From the NCBI GenBank assembly GCA_031262625.1, contig JAISHJ010000077.1:1-11371 (forward strand): a DNA stretch of 11,371 nt. Reading direction: 5' to 3'. Below the pieces are notes generated by a model that worked only from the letters and a program-made list of their open reading frames with translations, was not told the DNA's origin and did no database searches. Positions 1 through 7,221 of this stretch are shown piece after piece. How positions within the stretch are numbered: position 1 is the stretch's first letter; every line of letters begins with the position of its first letter. A program made the translations under genes and the position numbers. The stretch is from Ruminococcus sp. Its GTDB lineage: Bacteria; Bacillota; Clostridia; Oscillospirales; Ruminococcaceae.

Positions 1-1
1 C

Positions 2-526
2 ACATTTTTATTGAGTATTCTTTTCTGTTATATCTATGAAAAATACGGCTCTTTATTAATAACTATTTACTGCCACTTTGTGCTTAACAGCGTAATAATG
101 GTCGTAAACTATGCTTTCGGTGAAGCTTTTTCCAACGCACTTGTACCGGTATTTATAGTTTCGGGAATTGTCTTTATAATAGGACTTATTCCTTTGCTCT
201 TAAACTTAAAGAAGCTGCCGGTTGCGCTTTCTTCTCCCCTAAAAGAACAGGCACAACAGCTTGCGCAGTTACAGCAAATGCAAGCGCAAAACTATCAGCA
301 ACCGCCGCAGGGTTACCAGCAACCTACGCAGGGCTACCAGCAACCTCCGCAAGGTTACCAACAATCGCCGCAAGATAATCAGCAACCTTCGCAAGGTTAC
401 CAACAACCTCCACAGGGCTACCAACAGTCTCCGCAGAATAATCAACAACCGCCGCAGAGTTTTCAGCAACCTCCGCAAGATAATCAGCAACCTCCGCAAA
501 ATCCTCCTCAACCGCCGCAAAACTAA
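2..526 (+). CDS. CPBP-family intramembrane metalloprotease, C-terminal part, with Q/P-rich repeat tail (5' end outside window)
   Basis: The reading frame is open to the left edge, so this is the C-terminal part of a longer membrane protein; the TTG at 11 is not a credible start. A hydrophobic stretch contains CHFVLNS, with His at codon 74-76 and Asn at 86-88. This fits the last conserved HxxxN motif of CPBP (CAAX protease/bacteriocin-processing) proteins, which act as glutamic or metal-dependent proteases within the membrane. Another membrane segment follows (ALVPVFIVSGIVFIIGLIPL), then a short Lys-containing linker, a Gln-rich helix (KEQAQQLAQLQQMQAQ) and about 75 residues of tandem QPPQGYQ heptads reaching the stop. 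The catalytic EExxxR and FxxxH motifs would lie upstream and cannot be checked. By the positive-inside rule the tail is probably cytoplasmic. The gene converges on cdsA and shares a terminator with it. The family call rests on one motif, so it is moderately sure. Confidence 0.6.
   Translation, partial: TFLLSILFCYIYEKYGSLLITIYCHFVLNSVIMVVNYAFGEAFSNALVPVFIVSGIVFIIGLIPLLLNLKKLPVALSSPLKEQAQQLAQLQQMQAQNYQQPPQGYQQPTQGYQQPPQGYQQSPQDNQQPSQGYQQPPQGYQQSPQNNQQPPQSFQQPPQDNQQPPQNPPQPPQN
299..523 (+). repeat. 21-bp in-frame tandem repeat encoding QPPQGYQ heptads
   Basis: Ten consecutive 21-bp units of the type caaccgccgcagggttacca plus one base run from 299 to 508, followed by a partial unit ending at the stop codon. 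Units vary mostly in third positions and in the GY dipeptide, which becomes DN, NN or SF in some units. The register stays exact, so the array is translated as a low-complexity, probably disordered Q/P/Y/N tail of the CPBP-like protein. Arrays of this kind can change copy number by slippage. There are no spacers, so this is not a CRISPR array. Confidence 0.9.
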
Positions 527-533
527 ACTAAAA

Positions 534-571
534 AACGCCCTGTCGGACTGGACAGGGCGTTCGCTTTTTAA
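534..571. terminator. Bidirectional intrinsic terminator between convergent CPBP-like gene and cdsA
   Basis: An 11-bp perfect stem, AACGCCCTGTC (534-544) paired with GACAGGGCGTT (551-561), encloses the 6-nt loop GGACTG. On the plus strand it is followed by CGCTTTTTAA. On the minus strand the hairpin is followed directly by a run of Ts (complement of the A run at 530-535). It sits between the stop of the CPBP-like gene (526) and the stop of cdsA (580), as expected for a shared terminator. Confidence 0.9.
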
Positions 572-579
572 GAAAATCC

Positions 580-1413
580 TCACGAATAAAGGTCAAATGC
601 TGTCAGAACCTGTGCCATGAAAGGCGCTACAAAGAGCACAGAGTCAAATCTGTCCATAAGTCCTCCGTGCCCGGGCATAATTTTTCCGAAATCTTTTATT
701 CCGTACTCGCGCTTAATTACCGAAGCGGAAAGGTCGCCTGCTATTCCTAAAAGTCCGCAAATAAAGCCGATAATTATAATCGGGATGTAATTCACGGTAA
801 ATTCAACATTCATGAAATGCTTCATGAAAGCGTGGTAACAGATTGAATATATAACAAAGCTTGCGGTTACGGTTAGGAGTCCTCCTATCGCACCCTCTAT
901 AGTCTTTTTCGGCGAAATATTCGGGCAAAGCTTATGCTTACCGAACTTCCTCCCGACAAAATACGCGCCCGAATCCCCTAACCATGCGCCGAGGAGACAG
1001 AGGAGAACATAATTAACCCCGTGGATTCCTCCGCCGCGAAGAAGCATTACAAGACAGCACATCGAAAGGGTTGAGAGAACCGTTGTGGTAATCATATAAC
1101 AAAGCTTTTCAAAAGTCATTGTTTTATGATTCTTTAGGAGCGATATAAAGAGTATAAGTACGCAAAGGAGACAGAAAACATACCTTGCGGCGGTGTTTTC
1201 TGTTCCCACCGAAAAGGGCATTACTATCGAAAAGGCAAAACAAACGGTAGAAGCGAGACGGTATTTTAAGCAATCCGCCGCGTGGAGGAGTTCCTCCGTA
1301 AGAATTACGCAGATTATAGCAATAGCAATATTAAAGAATATCGTGTCGGACACAAATAAAACTGCAACACCGATGATAATTCCGATTACGGATGTAATAA
1401 TTCTAACTAACAT
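580..1413 (-). CDS. cdsA: Phosphatidate cytidylyltransferase (CDP-diacylglycerol synthase)
   Basis: CdsA converts phosphatidic acid and CTP to CDP-diacylglycerol and pyrophosphate at the cytoplasmic membrane, the branch point for phosphatidylglycerol, cardiolipin and related lipids. The 277-residue product is almost entirely hydrophobic helices and has the family's usual length. The CDP-alcohol synthase signature is present near the C terminus (residues about 231-257): SVIKRE, then KD (D241), then PGHGGLMDRFD with D254 and D257, which bind catalytic metal ions in the family. An earlier GDSGAYFVGRKFGKHK segment is also typical. It is the last gene of the pyrH-frr-uppS-cdsA operon, 66 nt after uppS. 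The ATG at 1413 has only a weak purine-rich stretch upstream, but no alternative in-frame start is visible. dxr and rseP, which often follow cdsA, are missing. Confidence 0.95.
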   Translation of the reverse strand: MLVRIITSVIGIIIGVAVLFVSDTIFFNIAIAIICVILTEELLHAADCLKYRLASTVCFAFSIVMPFSVGTENTAARYVFCLLCVLILFISLLKNHKTMTFEKLCYMITTTVLSTLSMCCLVMLLRGGGIHGVNYVLLCLLGAWLGDSGAYFVGRKFGKHKLCPNISPKKTIEGAIGGLLTVTASFVIYSICYHAFMKHFMNVEFTVNYIPIIIIGFICGLLGIAGDLSASVIKREYGIKDFGKIMPGHGGLMDRFDSVLFVAPFMAQVLTAFDLYS

Positions 1414-1479
1414 ATAAGGCTTTCTTTCGTTGACATTCTGAAAACAGTTTTTATGCTTATATTTTTGTCAATGTAATCG

Positions 1480-2268
1480 CTAAACATTTCCGAAGCGGCG
1501 GTTTCGCCCTTTATAGTAGTCTAAAGCTTTGTCAAAATCGGCTTTCCCATAATCCGGCCAGAGTTTATCTGTAAAATAAAGTTCCGCATATGCGCACTGC
1601 CAGAGCAGGAAGTTTGAAAGCCTTCGCTCTCCTCCGGGGCGGATAAGTAAGTCGACATCGGGAACTGCGGATGTATATAAAAGCCCCGAAAAGAAACTTT
1701 CGTCTATGTCGGAAGGAGTTATATCCCTGTCGCGGCAAAGGCTTGCCGCTCTTTTTGCCGCCTGAATTATATCATCTTTCCCGCCGTAATTCACCGCAAG
1801 AGAGAGGGTAAATTCTCCAAACTGCTTTGATTTTTTCTCGAGTTCTGTCATTTTCACCGCCATTTCACGGGGGAAAACCGATTTGTCGCCTAAAAATATC
1901 AGTCTCGTTTTATCTTTCGCGTAGTTTTCGGCTTCGTCAAGGTATTCCGAAAAAAGCTTCATGAGCGCGTCTACTTCTTCTTTCGGGCGTTTCCAGTTTT
2001 CGGTGGAAAACGCAAAGAAGGTAGTGTACTTCACGCCGCAGTCTTTAGCATAACGCGCAATCTCGCGGAAGGTATCGCCGCCTTTTTTATGCCCGATATT
2101 CCGCGACAGACCGCGCTTTTTTGCCCATCTGCCGTTGCCGTCCATAATAAAGGATACATGGAGAGGTAAGTTTTCGGGTTTACCCTTGTCAGCCGCAGAA
2201 CTCCCCTTGTCAGCCGAGGAGTCCCCGCCCTTGACAGCACCCCTGTCGGTAGCAGTATCTTTTTTCAA
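1480..2268 (-). CDS. uppS: Isoprenyl transferase (undecaprenyl diphosphate synthase), TTG start and unusual N-terminal extension
   Basis: This cis-prenyltransferase condenses isopentenyl diphosphate units onto farnesyl diphosphate to make the C55 lipid carrier of peptidoglycan synthesis. Family hallmarks are clear: HVSFIMDGNGRWAKKRG with catalytic Asp43, the following GH in RNIGHKKG, FAFSTENWKRP, the SLAVNYGGKDDI motif, and LLIRPGGERRLSNFLLWQ near the C terminus. The frame opens with TTG at 2268, 12 nt after the frr stop and preceded only by a weak GGG. An in-frame stop (the frr TAG itself) lies just upstream, and no ATG exists before the catalytic motif. Residues 1-34 are a hydrophilic D/K/S/G-rich extension containing a 7-residue tandem duplication (SSADKGS/SAADKGK), which is longer than is normal for the family. 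The function is secure. The exact start is less so; translational coupling to frr is likely. Confidence 0.93.
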   Translation of the reverse strand: MKKDTATDRGAVKGGDSSADKGSSAADKGKPENLPLHVSFIMDGNGRWAKKRGLSRNIGHKKGGDTFREIARYAKDCGVKYTTFFAFSTENWKRPKEEVDALMKLFSEYLDEAENYAKDKTRLIFLGDKSVFPREMAVKMTELEKKSKQFGEFTLSLAVNYGGKDDIIQAAKRAASLCRDRDITPSDIDESFFSGLLYTSAVPDVDLLIRPGGERRLSNFLLWQCAYAELYFTDKLWPDYGKADFDKALDYYKGRNRRFGNV

Positions 2269-2280
2269 TATATACCCAAA

Positions 2281-2835
2281 CTATATAGAAAGTATTTCCT
2301 TGTCCTTAGCCTTAACCTCTTCGTCAATCTTAGCTGTATACTTATCGGTGGACTTTTGGAGTTCTTTTTCGAGATTCTTAAGGTCGTCTTCGGTAATTTC
2401 GGAGGCTTTCTGCGCTTTTTTAAGCTTCTCCATCGTGTCGCGGCGGACATTGCGTACCGTAATCTTTGCTTCTTCGCCGTATTTAGCACACTGCTTGGTT
2501 AAATCTTTGCGGCGTTCCTCTGTAAGGGGAGGGAAACTCATACGGATAGTTTTGCCGTCATTTTGGGGATTAATACCTATATCGGAAGCTTGAATTGCTT
2601 TTTCGATAACTTTAAGCTGTGAAGCATCCCATGGTGAAATAGTGAGGGTTCTTGCATCTGTCGCGGAGATTGCGGCAACCTGCGCGATGGGGGTGGGAGA
2701 GCCGTAGTAGTCGATATGGAGTTTATCGAGGACTTTCGGGCTTGCTTTTCCGGCTCTGATAGTGGAAAATTCATGGTCAAGCGCGTCTAAACATTTTTGC
2801 ATCTTTTCTTCAGCGTGTTTAATATGTTCGTTCAT
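2281..2835 (-). CDS. frr: Ribosome recycling factor
   Basis: RRF works with EF-G to split post-termination ribosomes for reuse. The product from the ATG at 2835 is 184 residues, the normal family length. It shows the expected pattern: an N-terminal helix with TIRAGKASP, the beta domain with DYYGSPTPIAQVA and TISPWDASQLKVIEKAI, then SDIGINPQNDGKTIRMSFPPLTEERRKDL and the long C-terminal helix (KYGEEAKITVRNVRRD...). A TTG codon two triplets upstream (2841) would also be in frame. The AGGAG at 2845-2849 is 9 nt from the ATG but only 3 nt from that TTG, so ATG is chosen. It lies 45 nt after pyrH and 12 nt before uppS in the same operon. Confidence 0.97.
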   Translation of the reverse strand: MNEHIKHAEEKMQKCLDALDHEFSTIRAGKASPKVLDKLHIDYYGSPTPIAQVAAISATDARTLTISPWDASQLKVIEKAIQASDIGINPQNDGKTIRMSFPPLTEERRKDLTKQCAKYGEEAKITVRNVRRDTMEKLKKAQKASEITEDDLKNLEKELQKSTDKYTAKIDEEVKAKDKEILSI

Positions 2836-2844
2836 TTTCAAGTT

Positions 2845-2849
2845 CTCCT
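2845..2849 (-). promoter_or_regulatory. Shine-Dalgarno AGGAG that decides the frr start
   Basis: On the minus strand AGGAG is followed by AACTTGAAA and then ATG (2835). The 9-nt spacing supports the ATG and argues against the in-frame TTG at 2841, which would lie only 3 nt away. Confidence 0.8.
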
Positions 2850-2880
2850 AATTTTTACAATTTGCGTATTTAATGCTTAG

Positions 2881-3588
2881 TTATCTTATAAGTGTTCCGA
2901 CGTTTTCGCCCATGCACGCTCTGTAGATATTTTCCGGGTCGGCGAGGGAGAAGACAAGGAGGGGAATTTCGTTCTCGCGGCACATTGAAGCCGCCGAGGA
3001 ATCAATTACCCCGAGGTTTTTAACCAAAACTTCGTCGAAACTGATATTGTCAAAACGCTTTGCATCGGTGAATTTATGAGGGTCCTTGTCATAAACGCCG
3101 TCAACCATTGTAGCCTTAAGTACAATGTCACAGCCTGTCTCAGCCGCCCTTAACACCGCCGCAGTATCTGTCGAAAAGAATGGATTGCCTGTTCCGCAGC
3201 CGAAGATTACGATACGGTTTTTCAAAAAATGCCTTACTGCACGCTGCCTTATATAAGGCTCGGCAATCTGCGGCATTGAAATCGCCGTCTGAACTCTTAC
3301 TTCTGCTCCCAGCCCCTCAAGGCAATCCGCAACGGCAAGCGCATTCATCGCAGTAGCGAGCATACCGATATGGTCGGCTCTCGTTCTGTCCATATTCCCG
3401 GAAGCCCGTCCGCGCCAGAAATTCCCTCCGCCGACGACGATTCCGACTTCAACGCCCGAATCGACACATTTTTTTATCGCCGAACAGATTGAAGTCATAA
3501 CTTCAAAGTCAAGCCCTTGTTTCTTATTCCCGGAGAGCGCTTCACCGGATAATTTTAGTAGTATTCTGCTGTATTTAGGTTTCGGCAT
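2881..3588 (-). CDS. pyrH: UMP kinase (uridylate kinase)
   Basis: Hexameric bacterial UMP kinase of the amino-acid kinase fold phosphorylates UMP to UDP with ATP and feeds pyrimidine nucleotides to RNA, DNA and cell-wall precursors. The 235-residue product has the family's length and motifs: RILLKLSGEAL at the N terminus, VGIVVGGGNFWRGR, the MDRTRADHIGMLATAMNALA helix, GTGNPFFSTDTAAVLRAAE and KATMVDGVYDKDPHK. It is the first gene of the pyrH-frr-uppS-cdsA operon. The ATG at 3588 is preceded by GGGG 5 nt away. A sigma-A-like promoter lies 30 nt or more upstream, so in this genome the operon appears to start at pyrH instead of continuing from rpsB-tsf. Confidence 0.97.
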   Translation of the reverse strand: MPKPKYSRILLKLSGEALSGNKKQGLDFEVMTSICSAIKKCVDSGVEVGIVVGGGNFWRGRASGNMDRTRADHIGMLATAMNALAVADCLEGLGAEVRVQTAISMPQIAEPYIRQRAVRHFLKNRIVIFGCGTGNPFFSTDTAAVLRAAETGCDIVLKATMVDGVYDKDPHKFTDAKRFDNISFDEVLVKNLGVIDSSAASMCRENEIPLLVFSLADPENIYRACMGENVGTLIR

Positions 3589-3617
3589 TATAACCCCGCA
3601 AAATTTTATTCCATCTA

Positions 3618-3646
3618 ATTATAAACTATTTTAACATAAAAGTAAA
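3618..3646 (-). promoter_or_regulatory. Sigma-A-like promoter for the pyrH-frr-uppS-cdsA operon
   Basis: Reading the minus strand, TTTACT (3646-3641) is separated by 17 nt from a perfect TATAAT (3623-3618), which lies about 30 nt before the pyrH ATG. The surrounding DNA is AT-rich. It is divergent from the promoter of the gene at 3750. Confidence 0.65.
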
Positions 3647-3675
3647 GAGAAAAATGTAAATTTGAAAAAAATATT

Positions 3676-3703
3676 TTGGGAAATTATTTAAGTTTGGTAT
3701 AGA
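3676..3703 (+). promoter_or_regulatory. Candidate promoter for the 221-aa gene at 3750
   Basis: TTGGGA (3676-3681), a 16-nt spacer and TATAGA (3698-3703) preceded by TGG give an extended -10 element. It lies about 46 nt upstream of the ATG at 3750, and a GAGGT ribosome binding site is present at 3738-3742 with a 7-nt spacing. The -35 match is imperfect. Confidence 0.5.
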
Positions 3704-3749
3704 TTGTACGACATAAATATAAACAAAACTTCTTTTTGAGGTAAACATT

Positions 3750-4415
3750 ATGAATATTACAAGTATGACCGGTCAAGAGCTCTATAAAACTCTTTTCGGT
3801 ACAGATACCCGAAAAAAGATTACAGATGAAGCAAGCGAAGCTTTTCATGAAGCAAATCCGCCTGTGGACGGGCGATATGACAAACTTATGGTTATGACGG
3901 AGGAGAATTCCGAACATATAGATCCCGACACCTCCAGTCTTTTAAGCCTTTATGATTCGGGCAGTAATTACATATATAAACTTGAACGCTTTACCGCGCC
4001 GAAGTCGGACGAGGAACTTGCTGCACGTTTCGGCGACATCGGCGCAAGGCTTGATGCCGCTTACAGTGAAGGGAAATTCACCGAAGACGAATATAACGAA
4101 CTTAATAACAGCCTTACGGAACTTATTTCGGTAACAAAAAGCAGAAACGACAGAATTAAGGCAGAGCGCGAATTTAATAAAGAACATCCGCCGTTTCTCA
4201 CTTTTGCCGAAGAAGAAAAAGAAAAGCTTACAAAAGAAGAGGAAGCGGCGCGCTCCGCAGAGTGGATGGCTTACCGCAAGTCCGAAATTGAAAAAATTAT
4301 TGCAAGGATAAGCAATGATTCGCCGCTTGATATGCTTTTAACTATGATTAATAACTATCGCACCGAAAAAGTAAACTCGCTTGTGAGTTCGCTTTCCGCA
4401 AAAACTGCAAAATAA
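3750..4415 (+). CDS. Charged soluble protein of unknown function
   Basis: I do not recognise a family. The 221-residue product has no signal peptide and no membrane segment. It begins MNITSMTGQELYKTLFG and is rich in Glu, Lys and Ser. Residues about 75-185 look largely helical and possibly coiled-coil, with acidic and basic blocks (RFGDIGARLDAAYSEG, then the run EEEKEKLTKEEEAARSAE). The C terminus is a Ser-rich helix (EKVNSLVSSLSAKTAK). The ATG has a good ribosome binding site (GAGGT, 7 nt). The gene has its own candidate promoter and a strong terminator directly after the stop, so it appears to be a monocistronic unit between the housekeeping operon and the kinase pair. It could be a cytoplasmic regulatory or structural protein; no function is proposed. 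That it is a real gene is well supported by signals and codon use. Confidence 0.8.
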   Translation: MNITSMTGQELYKTLFGTDTRKKITDEASEAFHEANPPVDGRYDKLMVMTEENSEHIDPDTSSLLSLYDSGSNYIYKLERFTAPKSDEELAARFGDIGARLDAAYSEGKFTEDEYNELNNSLTELISVTKSRNDRIKAEREFNKEHPPFLTFAEEEKEKLTKEEEAARSAEWMAYRKSEIEKIIARISNDSPLDMLLTMINNYRTEKVNSLVSSLSAKTAK

Positions 4416-4422
4416 GACAGCC

Positions 4423-4458
4423 ACGCCTGACTTTTATTCGTCAGGCGTATATTTTTTT
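4423..4458 (+). terminator. Intrinsic terminator after the 221-aa unknown gene
   Basis: A 9-bp perfect stem, ACGCCTGAC (4423-4431) with GTCAGGCGT (4440-4448), has an 8-nt loop TTTTATTC and is followed by ATATTTTTTT. It starts 7 nt after the stop codon and separates this gene from the kinase promoter. Confidence 0.9.
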
Positions 4459-4469
4459 ACTGACAGCCC

Positions 4470-4498
4470 TTGACGTTTAAGCTTTTTTGTGGTATAAT
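4470..4498 (+). promoter_or_regulatory. Strong extended -10 promoter of the sensor-kinase pair
   Basis: TTGACG (4470-4475) and a perfect TATAAT (4493-4498) are separated by exactly 17 nt. The -10 is preceded by TGG, giving an extended -10 element. Transcription would start about 4505 and leave a leader of roughly 30 nt before the ATG at 4535. It is the best promoter match in the window. Confidence 0.85.
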
Positions 4499-4534
4499 TA
4501 CAATGTATAAAAATATTTACACGGGATTGATTGT

Positions 4535-7216
4535 ATGAACGATAAGTATTCCGTCAAATGGTACCACAGCTTATATTTTCGTATTATAGCAACCATCTTG
4601 CCGCTATCGGTAGTTGTAATGGTCTTTTTTGCGATTTTTACTTTTGTCTCTGCGGAAATAGCTATGCGCGAACGGCTCGGGCTTGAGGTCGAAAGTTCTC
4701 TAAACGGTGCTTCCCGTCAGTTCGCGGGCGAAATTGCGTCTGTTTCAAAATCGGCGACGCTTCTTTCCGATTACGCCGCGCTGCAGCCTGATGAACGCAT
4801 AGGCTCGGAAGATATGGCGGATATAATATGCCTTGCACTTGAAAACAACGATATGCTTGTCGGCTGCGGTATATTTTACGAGCCGAACATGGGGAAAGAC
4901 GGAAAGACTGCCGACGGTTACTACGCATATAAACTGGGCAATGAACTTATTTATTCGGCTGATTATTCCGCCGATGTGTTAAATTCCGAAAATCCCGAAG
5001 TCTATAACTATTATGATCAAGGTTGGTACAGGGCGGGCGCTGATAACGGCGGAGAAGTAGGCTGGTCGAAAAATGTCTTTTACGACCCTCTCCCGGATGT
5101 TTATATGTTCTCTACTTCCGTCGGCTTTTACGGTGAAGACGGGGTACTGCGCGGCGTTGGTGAGGCTGACGTTTCCGTATCGAAAGTCCGCGAACTGGTA
5201 AACTCAATCAAAATCGGCAAAACAGGAAAGGCTTTCCTTATCGGCGCGAACGGTCAGATTATATCATGGATTGACGACAGCAAAACTGCTTCTGACTATA
5301 TCGGCGACGACCCCTCGCTTGAAGAACTGTATCGCCTTATCCTTTCAAAACATACCGAAGGCACCGTTACCATTAATAATAATGAAAAAAAGATAGTTTA
5401 TATCCAAACACTTGATGTGCTCGACTGGAAACTTTGCGTAATGATTGACGATTCTGAACTTTCCGGCAGTATTAATAAGCGTTTTGCCGAAGGAATGGCT
5501 GTTCCGCTTGTGGGACTTATGTTTATTCTGGCGGCTTGCCTGCTTATTATAGGCTATATGAAAAGGGTAATCGAAAAGGTAACCCGCTTTGCAGACATAA
5601 ATAATCCCGATGCCGCTTCTATAAATATTACGGAATCCGACGAATTCGGCGTTATGGAAAACCGCCTTAACGATATGCGAAACGCTCTCATCGAATCTGC
5701 TAATAAAGCGGCTTCGGCGAATCAGGCAAAGTCGGAATTCCTTTCACGTATGTCACATGAAATACGCACGCCGCTTAATGCTATAATCGGCATGACTGCT
5801 CTTGCGAAGCGAACCTCTGAGATGGCGAAAATCAAACAGTACCTCGACCACACCGACGAATCCGCCCACAGACTGCTATCATTAATTAATGACGTGCTTG
5901 ATATGTCTAAAATCGAGAGCGGAAAGCTTACTATTTCCGCTAACGAATTTGACTTCACGAAGATGATTGAAAATGCCGTAAATGTTATATCGGAACAGGC
6001 GCGTGAAAAGAATATCGCGTTTAAACACGATTATCACTATCGCTTTTCAAGAACTGTTTTCGCGGATGAACTCCGCATTTCGCAGATTGTAGTTAACCTT
6101 CTTTCTAATGCAGTTAAATTTACGCCGGAGGGCGGAGAGATAAGGCTTGATGCTGACGTTAACGAAGACGACGACGGCAACTTACGTTTGAATATTTCGG
6201 TTATCGACAACGGTATAGGGATTGCTCCCGAAAATATAGGCAAACTCTTCAAAAGCTTTGAACAGGCTGACAATACCATAACAAGAAGCTACGGCGGAAC
6301 GGGGCTTGGGCTTGCGATATGCAAGCGCATTGCAGACCTCATGAACGGCGATATTACTGTAAAGAGCGAACCGGGTGTAGGCTCGAAATTTGAGTTTACC
6401 GCACCTTTTTCGTGGGGCTCGCCGCTCACTGCGGTAAGTACAGGGAAGACGGCTGCTAATATTAAGATACTTGTCGCAGATGACGAACAGCCGATAACCC
6501 TCTATTTTTCCGAACTCCTCCTAACATACGGAATTGTCGCCGACACTGTCGATAACGGCTTTGATGCCGTGAAGATGGCGAAGACGACAAATTATGACAT
6601 TGTATTCCTCGACTGGAATATGCCGGGCTATTCCGGCGAAGATGTAGCAAGAGACATCAGTGCAATTTCACCCTCGACAAAAATTATTATGATAAGCGGT
6701 TATCAGTGGTCGGATATGTCGGCTGCTCTCAGAAAATACGGTGTAACCGACTATATAATGAAGCCTGTTCCGCCCTCGGATATATACAGCAAGATAATTC
6801 AGGCGGTTAATATTAATGTATCTCTCGGTGAAGACTTAAACCTTTCGGGAAAGAAAATCCTGCTTGTTGAAGACGTCGAGATGAACAGAATGATTGTAAC
6901 CGGTCTTCTTGAAGACTCGGGCGCGATTATAATCGAAGCCGAAAACGGGCAAATCGCCGTTGACGAAGCAAGACAGAATAAATTTGACCTTATCCTTATG
7001 GATATGCAGATGCCTGTTATGGACGGACTTACGGCGACGAGAGAAATCCGTAAATTTGATAAAGATACGCCGATTATAGCTATGACGGCAAATGCTTTCA
7101 AAGAAGATGCCGAAAGATGTATTGCGGCAGGCATGAACGCCCACATAGCAAAGCCTCTCGATACAGATGTATTCCTGTCAACACTCAAAAATTACCTTAC
7201 TGATAAATCGGAGTAG
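4535..7216 (+). CDS. Hybrid sensor histidine kinase: dCache-like sensor, HAMP, HisKA, HATPase, two receivers
   Basis: This 893-residue membrane kinase should sense an extracellular signal and start a phosphorelay. In order: first membrane helix (about 17-40); extracellular domain (about 45-315) with dCache-type features (YYDQGWYRAG, the GEADVSV strand, KIGKTGKAFLIGANG); second membrane helix (about 320-341); a HAMP-like linker ending in SDEFGVMENRLNDM; HisKA with MSHEIRTP, phospho-His408; HATPase with N-box NLLSN (N521, N525), G1 DNGIGI (D558) and G2 GGTGLGLA (from G587). Receiver 1 has D649/D650, phospho-acceptor D693 (LDWNMPG) and K743. Receiver 2 has E779/D780, D823 (MDMQMPVMDG) and K873. 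All catalytic residues are intact. A weak GGGA precedes the ATG by about 8 nt. The ligand is unknown. There is no Hpt domain, so the next carrier in the relay is elsewhere. The next kinase follows after 5 nt. Confidence 0.93.
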   Translation: MNDKYSVKWYHSLYFRIIATILPLSVVVMVFFAIFTFVSAEIAMRERLGLEVESSLNGASRQFAGEIASVSKSATLLSDYAALQPDERIGSEDMADIICLALENNDMLVGCGIFYEPNMGKDGKTADGYYAYKLGNELIYSADYSADVLNSENPEVYNYYDQGWYRAGADNGGEVGWSKNVFYDPLPDVYMFSTSVGFYGEDGVLRGVGEADVSVSKVRELVNSIKIGKTGKAFLIGANGQIISWIDDSKTASDYIGDDPSLEELYRLILSKHTEGTVTINNNEKKIVYIQTLDVLDWKLCVMIDDSELSGSINKRFAEGMAVPLVGLMFILAACLLIIGYMKRVIEKVTRFADINNPDAASINITESDEFGVMENRLNDMRNALIESANKAASANQAKSEFLSRMSHEIRTPLNAIIGMTALAKRTSEMAKIKQYLDHTDESAHRLLSLINDVLDMSKIESGKLTISANEFDFTKMIENAVNVISEQAREKNIAFKHDYHYRFSRTVFADELRISQIVVNLLSNAVKFTPEGGEIRLDADVNEDDDGNLRLNISVIDNGIGIAPENIGKLFKSFEQADNTITRSYGGTGLGLAICKRIADLMNGDITVKSEPGVGSKFEFTAPFSWGSPLTAVSTGKTAANIKILVADDEQPITLYFSELLLTYGIVADTVDNGFDAVKMAKTTNYDIVFLDWNMPGYSGEDVARDISAISPSTKIIMISGYQWSDMSAALRKYGVTDYIMKPVPPSDIYSKIIQAVNINVSLGEDLNLSGKKILLVEDVEMNRMIVTGLLEDSGAIIIEAENGQIAVDEARQNKFDLILMDMQMPVMDGLTATREIRKFDKDTPIIAMTANAFKEDAERCIAAGMNAHIAKPLDTDVFLSTLKNYLTDKSE

Positions 7217-7221
7217 CGTAA

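Noticed and set aside
299..523. CRISPR-like regularity
   Set aside because: The units are directly abutting 21-mers in a coding frame with no spacers.
261..620. Open frames over the heptad repeat on both strands (261-620 plus; 269-583 minus, LRRLL-rich)
   Set aside because: They are other-frame readings of the 21-bp array, which stays open in several frames because it is a multiple of three. The composition is artificial, and one runs through the terminator.
1414..1479. Nine-codon ORF (MSTKESLIC) overlapping the cdsA start as a leader peptide
   Set aside because: It is too short and lacks a ribosome binding site or attenuator structure; chance is the simplest explanation.
2135..2593. 152-codon plus-strand frame across uppS/frr
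   Set aside because: It is antisense to two well-recognised genes and Ser/Leu-rich as expected of a shadow frame.
3589..3749. Riboswitch or small RNA in the divergent intergenic region
   Set aside because: Only AT-rich promoter-like elements are visible; no conserved structured motif was recognised.
3684..3917. Minus-strand frame antisense to the start of the 221-aa gene
   Set aside because: It overlaps a gene with clear promoter, ribosome binding site and codon use; no signals of its own.
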